64,000 bases of DNA from Prunella strophiata (lineage: Eukaryota; Chordata; Aves; Passeriformes; Prunellidae), in the NCBI GenBank assembly GCA_036583965.1, contig JAZBQD010000015.1:23713310-23777309 (forward strand). Reading direction: 5' to 3'. Every line of letters begins with the position of its first letter. Within the stretch, counting starts at the first letter, position 1. The notes beneath the pieces are model-generated. The model searched no databases and was not told the origin of the DNA. It saw only the letters and a list, made by a program, of their open reading frames with translations. Position numbers and translations under genes: made by a program. This document shows, in pieces, positions 11,641-22,782 of the stretch.

Positions 11641-13899
11641 CGTATGTCATAGATGAAAATTCAGAATGATGGTTTGAAGGAATTTTGCATATTAAATACT
11701 CCAAATGAAAAGAGCAGGATCTTCTGTTTGGACATTGTGAGTGTCTCTGCTCTGGCAGGTTCCTGCAGCATCACTTTTGGGCTGTCACTTGGTCACCCAA
11801 AGTCAATGAGGACAGCTAAGACCTTTGCTCATTAGCCTGAAGCCTTACAGGCCATTACAGGATGGCACTTAATAATCAACCACCTTCACCTTGCATGTTG
11901 CTGCTGATTAGTTCTCTGTAAGCAGATGATAGAATATGCCAACTATCTCCCATCTTCAGATAAAAGAGAGTTTATGTATGTGCATATCCAATTTTAATAA
12001 AACTAAATTTTTGTATATAAGGAAAATTGTGTGTTATTACAGCACTAAAAATGTTTTTAAAAATGGTGTTCAAAATGTTAGAAAAATGCTTTAAAATGTG
12101 TTAAACTCCCTCTATCATTGCTATGTTTTTGGATAGCTCCTGACTAATTTTGCTAAATTTTACTCTTTATTTTCTTATCACACATTTTGCGTGTTCTTTA
12201 AATGATTTATCAGAATTTACAGGAGTGGTACTGAGAGCAAACTGTTTCTTGTACACTTGTGCATTGCAAAAGACTGATTTAAAGAACAGCTTTTCTAAGT
12301 TATGGCTCAATTTAGCAGCAACATTAATGTTTAAATGTTATTTATTATGGATTTATATACAACACAAAAAAGCTTCAGTCTGATAGCCTGGGCACCCTTT
12401 CCTGGAAATTAAAACCACAGCACTAGAATGATGAAAACCCAAAACATTAGCACACCTATCATATACAGTCAGCTGAAACACACAGTGCAAAGCTGAAAAT
12501 GCTGTGCCTTTTGTTCTTGCCCGCAGAAAACAAAAGACAAATCCTCCATCCCCTGTCACAATTGCTCCATCCTCCCAAATGCCTGCTCAGGTTTTCCAGT
12601 TTATGAGTGAGGACCACAGAGGAGCAAATGCAGGAAAACCACTGTCAAACATGAAGGCTTAGGGCTGGTTAAAATATGGAGAGGCTTTTGCTGAGGAAAA
12701 TTCTTCAGCAGAAAGCTTAATGAGGTAATTTCAAACCTCAGCAAGATCCCAATGTCCTGTGCTATGTTTGTAACTCAGTCCTTCATCTATTTTGAGGTCC
12801 TGACTTTCTGAGCAGGCCACTCGATGCACCATAGCTTCTCTTTGTCTTGAGCCAGGGCAGAGCTGCCTGGGGACGGCTCTGGCTGCCGTGCACCATGGAG
12901 AGCCTGATCTTGTTAGGGAAGCCAGTCCATGCAGGTCAGTAAGGTCATGAAGTGTGTCTGACCAGGAATCAGGTATCACAGCGGCATTCCTGTATCAAAA
13001 CTGCTTTGATTCTGATTTATATTGTTCCTAAGATTAAAAAAAAAAAGAAAAAAAGTCCCCTTGGAAATTGAAGTATACAGTCTTTCCATGAAAACTTCAA
13101 ATAACCTGGGGCAAAAACCTCCAGATATGCCTTTAACAAAAATATTGATTTCTGTGAAAAAATCAATTTTCTGCCCAAAAGCAGCTTTACTGGAGAATTT
13201 TGGCAATTCTACAAGATATCACTAATGGTGAGAAATACTGGTGGCTCTCTGTCTCTTCAACTCTGACAGATCTGGCTTATACATCTCTTCCTGTGTCAAC
13301 TAAAACAGGTTGCCACAAGGCTGTGTCAGAGCCATTCCTCTCACAGTAGGAGCCTTGCAGAACAAAAGAACTGCTGCTGTCTGTTGTTGGGATCTTTAAT
13401 ATGTCACTCAAGAGATGGCCTCAAGTGGTGGGCAGGTACTCAGTCAGGAACAGTGTTAGGTGAGAAGTCAAAACATAGGAAAGGAGAGAATAATAATATT
13501 TTAGTTAAATTGTTGAATTTCAAATGTAGATTCCCACCCCCCTGAAATGCAGTTGAGCCAATTCAGGTGAAATCAATCAGGAAAAGGAAGTAAGTGTCAA
13601 AGATCATTTAGTACATCAGCAAAATACTTGTCATTGGCACCTGTGAATGACTCAGTGATGGTTATGTTCAGCTCTGGTAAATCAGGCTGCAATATCCCCA
13701 GTGTGTTTTTTTGGAAGGATGGAGATATTGTGACTAAAGGTGAAAGCCTGTTTTATTTTTTCACCCTTGTCATCTACTCTCTGTGCTGCCAACCTCCACT
13801 TCAGTTGCCACAGTGCATAAATTACAGTTTAGATCACACAACCATCCATCATCAAATCACCCCATGAAAGTGCTACTAAAGAATGTTGCCAGTTCTCCC

Positions 13900-14200
13900 G
13901 GTTGACACTCTTTTTGTGATTGACACATATCTAACTTACACCATCGCTTGTGTCACTGCTGAATTTGGCCATGAAACTTCCTCTGAGCTGTGCACATTAA
14001 GTCAATCTGAAAGTTTCATGTAAATTAGCTCCCTTTTGTTGTTCTCTGAGCTTTCTGTTTCTTTTATTTACAGTTCCCCCTAATTATTAGGGCAGTTTAT
14101 TGGCTTCTTTCTAGCTCATGCATCCCTTACTTAGGCAAGGTAGTAAATGGGTTAAACACCTCAAGTTTTGTCTAATTATTATTATAAATATTTACTTACT
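13900..14200. promoter_or_regulatory. candidate conserved non-coding element with paired TAAT sites
   Basis: The key feature is a perfect inverted repeat with 7-base arms around a single T at 14078-14092 (CCCTAAT-T-ATTAGGG). It presents two homeodomain TAAT cores in opposite orientation. Other AT-rich cores follow at 14160-14190 (CTAATTATTATTATAAAT), and GTGATTGACAC lies near 13916-13926. There is no coding potential. The arrangement is compatible with a homeodomain-bound enhancer, but function is inferred only from motifs. Confidence 0.25.
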
Positions 14201-17200
14201 ATCACTGCAGTACCTGAAAGGTAACAAATACACAAGATGAACATACCTTGATGACATGCCTTGGTAGCAAGTCAGTGTCCACAATGTATAAGCATATGAA
14301 TAATTTTTACATTATCTGTATATTTGCTACATGATCCATGAAGAGTCTACATGAATATATATGTAAAATCACCAGATTGCTCTTTTGGCTTACAGTTGAT
14401 GAGTTTGAATGAATAATCATGAGAGCTTTTGATGGGCACATGGTTATGTCTTTTCAACATGCAAGTGCACCTAAGCCATGTTAAAACCTGACTCTGAATT
14501 GTCTGCATTTGGATTTTTTTTTTTTTTACCAGTGTGCTGCTGAGATGCAATACAAAATAATAATTTTGAGAATGTGTTTTGATATTTACATATGTGAAAG
14601 TAAAACCTATAATGAATGAAAGGCTCAAACAAATGAAAATGGAATAAAATTATTGATTTTTCCTAAATGGTGTGAGTCAGGTGTGCTGTGTTTGAAATGA
14701 TGTACATTATGTCTGCCTTTCTCTTTCAGACCCAGAGATGCTGTAAACTAACTGCTAGGTAAGGTCTGCTAAGTGTGAATCATTTGATTGCTGTTGTTCG
14801 TGCAGCATCTGTTCCATAGCATGTTTAATTATTTTTGTGTGTTAAATTCATGTAGGTTACTCGAGAATTGCTTAACTTAGTCTTGAAATTGCAGCTATTG
14901 CAGAATTCATTATCTTGATTATCATTAGAGATGGGCAGAGGAGATTCCTCTTCATACTTTATTCTGAAAGCTTAAAGTGCAGCTTGAAATTACTACTTCC
15001 AAACTTATATGCACCTTCTGTTCCTTTGCCAAGCCCCTCTCTGTAGCTGACCTCAGCTTGAGAGACTGCAGACCTTTCCCTCAGTCCAGGTAAAGATCTC
15101 TGAGGTCACCTGAGCAGGTCCTGGAAGAACTGTGGTTAATTTTTTCTGCTGGTGTCAGAGCATCTCAGACTGTGTCCAGTGAACCAGAGAGTACAGAAAA
15201 ATCCCAAAAAAGTCCACATTGAGCTGCAGAGTGATAAGGTGGACTGGCACCTGCCTATAATGTGTGCATTAACTTGGTGCCAGACGTAGTTCTACATTAT
15301 AAGATAATATTTAAAAAGCAGAAAATACCAGGCAAGATTCCTCTGCCTAATGAAAAAACCAAAACAACATAAAACATTTTCACTTAAGAGCAGTAAACTA
15401 GTAGGGCTACTAATTTACTTAGCTTTGTACTGATGATCTACCCTTGCTAAGCTGCAGCAGATTCTAACTTTTATTAGCCTGTGGCTTTAGGCAAGGGAAC
15501 TATACTAGCCAGTGCTATCCTTTTTACATCAGGAACTTAATTTGAATGGGGCTTCCCTATTTTATTTCAGGTTTTTGATGACTTTGAAGCTGCTCTTGGG
15601 AGCTCTTTTCAGCTTTTTACCGCCATAAGAGCTAGAAATAATCTTCTAGTTAGAATCAGAGCTTTTAACATTAAAAAAATCACCTGATTCCAGCAAGTGG
15701 GAGCTCTTGGTACAGCATAAAAGTGCAGAGCTCACAGTAAGAACTGGCAGTGCTGCTGATGGCCCTTATCACTGGCCTTTGATGCTGTGAGCATGGGCAG
15801 TGCATCTCGGCAATTTATGCAAGCAGCTCACGCCTTCATAGCACTTACTTGTCTTAATGGGATTGTGTTATAAGATAATGGATATCTTATTTCCTAAGGA
15901 GATATTTAAAACAGTATCTGCATTTAGAAAACCCTTCAAAACTGGAACTGAAGGAAAATGCGTGCAGTACAAATGCTGCTTATCCTGCCAATGTGTTATC
16001 ATGTGCAGATTTTAGGATATGGACGCAAGTGAAAAGCTTAGCTGAGGTTTTAAGAGCGAGATTTCTCAACTCTGTTTGGGATTTGAATTGCTACTCTACT
16101 GTCAAAATCAATGAACAGGATGGCTAGAACTCTGCTCAGTTCTTGCAAAATGCACTAAGTAATTGCTAAGTGATTCTCAGTTGTCTTGAAATACAATTAC
16201 AGTTGGAAAGTCAGGTTCAAAAAATAGTATGAGATTTCCAATAGACTGGTTGACTCACTTTAATTAAGAGTTCTTTAATTATAGACATTCATTAATATCA
16301 TAAAGTTCTTCTAGTTGGCATCAATTGGTATCAGGCATGTAACTAAAGTCTCATTTCCCTGAGGGTGTACATGGCTAGTTTAATTTGCCTGAGGGCTTTT
16401 GACTGTAAAATCTCAACCAACATTAAGCAAGTAAAGCTAAGGTACATTGGTGAAATCCCAAATCAGGACAGATGTTTCTTCACAATGATGTGCAAGCCCC
16501 GATATTCCCATGGAAACAGTTCTGAATTGAATATTTTCATGTAGTGATTTCAACTACATAACCAAAGTTATATAATGTGTGCATGTTTACACACACATGT
16601 GGCTGTGGGTGTGTGCTAACAGGCTTAGGCACTTGTTCTCATAGCAAGGTTGCCTATGTTTTTATGTGCACGTGTCTATTCATATACAGATGAATATACT
16701 GCAAGTATGATGATGTATTGATATTTCTCTTCTGTTCTTTCATCTATTTTATTCCTTGAGAAAGTAGAAAAGGAAAAGCCCTATTTCAGTGAAAAATTGC
16801 CAAAATAATGTTGAGGTCTTTGAAGACAGTCCTTGGATTTTTCCAGGTGTGAAAACCAAAGCTGGAAGCAGAGACCTGAACCAGTGCTGGGGAAAGCTTT
16901 TGTAATCAGCACTGTGCATTTGTGTTCAACACTGTGCACACACATGCAGCAATGCTAGGTAAGCATTGCTGGGAAAGACCTCTGCTCTGTTATACTCCAG
17001 TATCCTTCTTTTTTCAGTCTCTCTATTTTACAGGTGAAAGTAATTTCCATTTCCCATGTACATATTATCTTTCATTTTCCATGTCAAAAATTATTCCAGT
17101 AATTTATGTCAGCATTTCTAATTTGTACAGGATGATTTTTAATACTTCTCTCTCCTTAATGATGTTTGCTTCTCAATCATAATCTACTCTCCAGATTTCA

Positions 17201-18544
17201 TTTGTAGAGAGTGAAACCTTGCAGTAAAAGTGAGAGACAGTAATTGGACCTTAGAAGGTGGTAATCCAGAATAACCAAGGCTTTTTGGGAATGGAGAAGG
17301 GAGCTGCTGATGAAATGCTTTTAACAGCCAAAACTAAAGAAAAATACATCTTGTGAGAATATTTCTCTAAATGTGACTGTAAGAATTATTTCATTTTATT
17401 GATTTCCTTACAGCTAGATGTCAGTAACCTAAGATAAAACCTTCTATGCTTGGAGTCAGAACCTACCTGTTGCACTCCTCTTAAACCAAAAGCAATATCC
17501 AAATCAAAGGGCCTTTGAAGAATCATATGTCCTGCATGAAGTAAAGTCAGCTGGCACCAGATTCTGGAATGCAGAAGAGCCCCTGTGCACATTTCATCTG
17601 GTCCTGGTGCTGCAGAATACTGGGCTCTGGCAGCCCTTCTGTGCCTGAAGGTTATAACAGGTGATGCACAGACACAATCTTTAGTCAAAAATGTGTTGAC
17701 ATTGATTAGATTAGGGGAGGAAGACACTGGAGATTGAATTCAACAGACATCTTTATTTTTTCCATAAGGCTGGAAACAATGAAGATTCAGTATTTAATTG
17801 CTGAGCATGTCACTCCAAATCCTGCCACCTCTCCAGACTTAGATGTGACTTTGACAGCCCAGCCAGAGCAATGTTACAAGCAGGGGTGTAGGACTTCACT
17901 CAAAACCTGTCACTTGATGATTTATCATATAAGGCACCCACTCATGATTTTCACAGAACAAAGAAGAGTGTCAAGGCTTTGCAGTGGAAGAAGTGACCTT
18001 GCTTTGGTTGCATTTTAGCCTTTTGCCTTCAGCACAAAATTACCTGCTATATCTGCTTTGGCAGTACTGGAAGAAAAAAGAACTGAAGTTAACAATATGG
18101 TTCAAAACCAGCCTACAACAGTTGGAAAAATAAAGGTAGTATGTGAAAAATAAGTGTTTTTCTGTAGAAATGTGCACGTGCAGTATCAGGAACTGCAAGT
18201 ACCCAATGTTTGCAGCTATTGTCGGACATGCTTGCACAATTTAGGAAACTACCTTTAGTGGGCAGCCAGGAAGGAAGTTCAAGTTTGTCTAGGCTCTAGG
18301 TACAAGAAAATAAATTAGACTGCCTTGGGGCCTTAGATATTTCTCTATTTTTTCCCTCCACTTGGCACTTAGCTCAGACATTTCTGTGCATACCTGGAAG
18401 ATTGAGTGCAGGCATTCGATACATTCTCTGGAAGTTCCAGGCATCTCGGTCTTTATGAAAGTACATGACATTCAATTTATTTCACTTTAACTAAGGGCTC
18501 TATATTGTTTTATTCTGTAGTTTGTTTATTAATTCTCCTCAGCA

Positions 18545-19030
18545 GTATTTATTTACCTGTCTAAAAATTTCCATTATTTCCCCCAGCTTACTTATAAAAA
18601 TACTGAACAACATCATCACACTCACCATCTTTGGGATGCCACTGCAGGCCTTCTAGATTGGACAGAAAATCCCATTTATGGCATTTTTCTGAATGCTGTC
18701 ATATGGTCAGTTTTGAATCCATTTGAAATATTGATGTTGTATGATGCTAATTTTTAACCAGGATATTCTTGAGGTACTGAGGTGAAGTGATTCAGTCTAA
18801 ATATATGAAGTCATTGCAGGGGACACTTTTACCGACTTATATAGTAATTCCATAAAAAATGTGATTAAATGAATTTGACAATATGTATTTTTCATGAAAC
18901 CATATTGATTGACATGATTATTTATTATCATCATTTAAATCTCTATTGATTGAACCCCTTATTTGCTGGTCCATTAGTTTGCCTGAGTTTTGATGTCACT
19001 CTAACCAGATTATTTCACTATTGCTCTAAG
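18545..19030 (-). mobile_element. ancient, decayed CR1-like LINE, reverse-transcriptase region, antisense
   Basis: Read on the plus strand this follows, with many mismatches, the reverse complement of the C-terminal half of CR1-type ORF2. ATAAAAATACTGAACAACATC corresponds to the usual 'aaaatattgaacagcatc' block. It is followed by GGGATGCCACT, then ATTCTTGAGGTACTGAGG for the 'gataTTnTGnGAnACnGTGTC' block that encodes the SKAFDTV-type motif. Then come GAAACCATATTGATTG for the 'aaaccatgctgattg' block and TTTTGATGTCACTCTAACC for 'gatgtcaggctaacc'. The order and spacing match, which is the main evidence. The frame is destroyed by substitutions and indels, so it is a very old insertion without coding function. 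Edges are approximate. Confidence 0.6.
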
Positions 19031-21957
19031 ATGAGGTTTCCAGGAGTCCTCAACAATCTTTACAGTGTTGCATACAAAAAATGACAGCAAATTGATTTTC
19101 ATGGCCAAACAATTGAAAACACATATTATCTGGATGTGGTGAATTAAGAAACTTTATTTTTATAAAATGGTCTTTCACATATTTCTACCCATCTTTTTCA
19201 GTACTATAAACTTTTCAGCATTATACATTGCCTTTGATTTTCCACTTAAAGTGGAGGCTTTTTCACCCACAGGTGGATTCAGTCAGAAGTTAGGAAAATG
19301 ATCCCTACATGACCATCAGAGAGATTTCTGAAGCATAACCAGAAGCTCCCGACAGCCAACAGTCTTCCATCCCACATCTCCAAATCTATGTCTTCCATTC
19401 TGCTAAACTCTCACATGAAAATTTGATCTTGGTTCCCAAATTTTTGAAGGACCTTTTCTTGTTCTTTAATTTCAAAAGACAAATAATATCCTCTGAAAAC
19501 AATGGGACATGACAAAGCATGTATTAGGGGGCTGTTAATGCACTTTGCACTTTGGCCATGTGCCTCACAGTGCCCCAGAGACTTGCATTAATGGCCCAGT
19601 GATACAACACACCCCATCGTGTCTTATTGCTTAATTGGACTCCAGACAAATTCAGTTAAACCACATATGCTGCCTTTTATGACTACTGATGTACAGCTTG
19701 TGTTTCCTCAGTTCTTGGGTGCTTTTGGAGGTCCTTGTGTTATTTCAAATGTATCTCTTGAAACCACAGATTGTAAAGGCAGAGGTTAAGCTCTACTCCT
19801 TTTCCATGGAGTGACAAATGGCCCTTTTCCATCCACGTGACAAATGAGGATGTGCTCTGACAGGCAAAACACAAACCTTGAGATGCACACCTGGGAAACC
19901 TGTAGCAGAAAAGTAGAAGAAGGCATCACAGTTCTGTCTGATCTGTTGGCCAGCAAAACTCACCTTTAACAGCATGACAGTCATGAATGTTATGTGGCTG
20001 GTGTTCATTTGGCATCCATGGTACCCTCATATCAGAAAAAGCCTCCCTAGATCATCTGTAGTGCTTGAGAGGTTTCTCCATATAGTTCTCCTCTAGTCAG
20101 GAGGGCTGCATGCTATAGCTGGAGCAATAATGAAATATCCTAAGAGACCTTTCCAATGCATTCTCTGTGTTACAGATCAGTATCCATGTGAGGAATGCTC
20201 ACAGCTATTATAACTGAAAATAATAAACCTCAGTCAGGCTGTGATGTACCTCAGCATTTCACATCACATTCCCTGAACTTGGGAAACTGAGGCCAAAGGG
20301 ACACCTACCTCTGACAGGGGAAAAACAGGAGGCACAGGGCGATACCAAACAGCTTCCACCAACTTTTGGCTGACTGGTCCTGGTCAAGGGAAGGGTATGA
20401 AACAGAAGGATGTGATATTTTTTAGATGTTAATATGCACTGTTACTGTGCACAGTAAAGTTAATGTTTGCCTGATTCAGTGTAAATTTCTGGTAGTACTT
20501 AGTTACAATTCTTGTATAGGGCTGAAATTGATGACTGCAAAGTTTCACAGAACCTTCATGGGATCCTAGACTATGAATCACCTTTGAATGTTGTGGGACC
20601 TCAGGTAATTTCCATCACCATTACTCCTGCTTGGTGTTAGATTAAACTATGGATTAATCTCAGTTTTGAGATATCATGAGTGTCACATGCTCTATATACC
20701 ATGGATGACAAAGTGCTAATGCACACTGTTCAAGTATTTAAAGCAGAAATCTTTAAATAAGTGAATTAATTAAAACCCTTAAAACCTTAATTTCAGAATA
20801 AAATTCTCAAGTGATTATGATTTGTATAAATTGCTTTTAGACCCTGGACACAGTTGGAGTGGTTATGCTAATAAAAGAGCATCATCGTGCTCTTTAGAAA
20901 AGAATATCACAATGAAATATGCTTTAGTAAATTATCAACTATAATTTGATTTAGTAAATTATCAAATATCTATATCTATATCTGTATTTCTAACTGTCTA
21001 TAAGGAACCTGGGGGAAATGCAGAGTGTTTAACATTAGCCTAAATTAATCCTGATGACACCACAACCAAGGCAAAAGCAGCAATGCAACCTATGTTTGCT
21101 CAGTATGACTCCAGCATTTAATACATCAATTAATAGAAAGAATCAACTGGATCCTCTTCTGACAAATAGTTTGTCCTTCCTGCTGTCTTCATGAACTGGC
21201 ACCACTGCAACCATCTTAGGAGTGTAGCAAGGCCTAAAAGAGTCTTGCCAGCTGTTGGACCACAGTGCCTGTTAATAACAACTACTATTTTTATTATAAG
21301 TCCATTATTGTATGGATGTAAAAGGGGCTGCCTGTTGTCATTTATGATTGAAATGTGGATTTTTATCTGTCCCAGACACAGAGTTTTTGGACAGTGTGGT
21401 TTGCACTGAGTTAATATTCATATTTTCTGCTGTATCAAAGACCATCCCTTTGTGTGTTTCTAAAGCACTGCAATTACTTTGGTGTATTATTTTTGAAAGA
21501 AATTATGTATAGTGACAATTTGAGATGAGCGGAAAAAATAATTTAAAAAATAAAAAATTAGAGACTTGAAGATTTTAGAAAATCAAATATATATTTACAC
21601 AGAATTTAGAAATGACTGCCTGCCTTAAATTACAATCCAGGATAATCTTAAAAACAAGAGACATTCTGACACTTTCAATGATCTGGATGGATTTGTATTT
21701 ATAATTTCTCTCTCTCTCTCAAATTGGTGCTTCAGCATGATGGGTCAGTGTGAGGCTGTTCCCCAGCTGATGCTCTTTGGGAGCAGCAAGGGCTGGCTCA
21801 GAAGAGCAAAATTTACTCTTCCACCAAGACTTTTATGCTGGTTCATGGAAAGGAGAAAAGCAAGCAACACAACTTTGGCAGCCCAAAAGTGAGTTCCAAG
21901 GAAGGTAGCATCATATTCAACAAGACTGCTCTACTCACGTGTGTGAAGCAGTGTTTC

Positions 21958-21992
<35 letters not shown>

Positions 21993-22640
21993 CTTAAATG
22001 AGGTTTATTTGTATGATAGTATTTTAACTGTATTTCTCCTAAGCCAACAACACTGTACAAATACAGTGTAAAATTATAGGTCAGGTTTTGTTCACATTGC
22101 AGTTTTAGGAGACCTCAGAATAACTCAGAGCCTCCTTCATTATGTGGTTTTGGTATAGGAGCGTGTTTATTGTGTCAGGTATATAATACCACTCTCCATT
22201 TAAAGTTCAGTCACATGGGAGAGTGAGGTAAGACATTATTATGAGCAGTCACAACCTAAAGAAAAGAAAACCAGCTAAACCAGTGAGCATTGTCCTCAGA
22301 AGTACAGTATTCCTCTGGAGAGAGGCTTCCATTTCTAGTCTAGACTTTAGTCTGTGAAATATTTTTGGTGCTTTACCACATTAAGGTCTTCAGACCAAAG
22401 GTCCCATTAGACCTGGAGGAGTGTCTGCACAGATGGCACTTGAGCCTTGCACCTCCAAAAGGTGCAGAGCACCTGGCACTTGGTATATGCCTACACCTTT
22501 GTGGGAGCCTTGTGGAAATAAAGTGCAGTGTGTGGTCACCTCAGAGGCTTATGCACAAGCTCCTTCTACTGGCTATGAACAGAGCATTTTGTTGAAGGAT
22601 TAACGTTTTAACCCTTCCTCAGAGAAGGTATTTTTAAGTG
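19031..22640. other. non-coding stretch with simple repeats
   Basis: No gene was seen. It contains a 16-bp direct repeat (TTTAGTAAATTATCAA) at 20923-20938 and 20950-20965, and a short TATATC-type repeat around 20965-20985. A CT dinucleotide run at 21707-21720 and an A28 run at 21962-21989 follow. A segment near 20279-20320 (GGGAAACTGAGGCCAAAGGG) faintly recalls a MIR SINE core but is too short to call. The frames here are 60-76 codons and unremarkable. Confidence 0.55.
21962..21989. repeat. poly(A) run, 28 bases
   Basis: This is an uninterrupted A28. The sequence upstream was checked for a processed-gene copy that could own this tail; nothing recognisable was found, and no flanking duplication is obvious. 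It is treated as a simple repeat. Confidence 0.95.
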
Positions 22641-22782
22641 TGCAAGACCAGGTTGGATGGGGCTTTGAGCGACCTGGTCTACTGAAAGGGTGTCCCTGCT
22701 CATGGCAGGGGGAGTTGGAATCTACATGACCTCTAAGGTCTGCCTACCAAGCCAAACCATGCCATTATTCTGTGATTCTGTG
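22641..22782 (+). mobile_element. CR1 LINE, short 3'-end fragment
   Basis: This is the terminal part of an avian CR1 element. The recognisable consensus blocks, in order, are GACCAGGTTGGATGGGGCTTT, GACCTGGTCTACTG, GGTGTCCCTGCTCATGGCAG, GGGGAGTTGGAATCTACATGA, CCTCTAAGGTC, and finally two perfect ATTCTGTG units at 22767-22782, the signature CR1 terminus. It belongs to a different CR1 subfamily type from the fragment at 125-322, whose 3' region reads 'gatgatctcagaggtctttt' instead. It is strongly 5' truncated and non-coding. The intact terminal repeat and fair match suggest it is younger than the two antisense remnants elsewhere in the window. Confidence 0.88.

Larger units (their letters stand above)
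10606..18540. other. non-coding stretch with scattered regulatory-looking segments
   Basis: No gene was recognised. Besides the candidate elements at 11380-11640 and 13900-14200, it holds a T14 run at 14514-14527. It also holds an AT-rich segment around 16230-16570 with several TTTAATTA/TAATTAAG-type homeodomain cores. A 29-bp stretch at 14730-14758 lies between an acceptor-like CTCTTTCAG and a donor-like GTAAGG, but two of its three frames are closed. Minus-strand frames at 17386-17727 (113 codons) and 10785-11096 (103 codons) resemble no family. Confidence 0.5.

Noticed and set aside
14730..14758. A 29-bp micro-exon between CTCTTTCAG and GTAAGG.
   Set aside because: Two of three frames contain stops and the block is too short to judge; it is a common kind of decoy.
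17386..17727. 113-codon minus-strand frame.
   Set aside because: There is no recognisable domain, no splice context, and the length is within chance for the window.
20279..20330. GGGAAACTGAGGCCAAAGG resembles the MIR SINE core 'ggaaactgaggcacagag'.
   Set aside because: Only about 20 bases agree; the flanks do not continue the MIR consensus, so it is not called.
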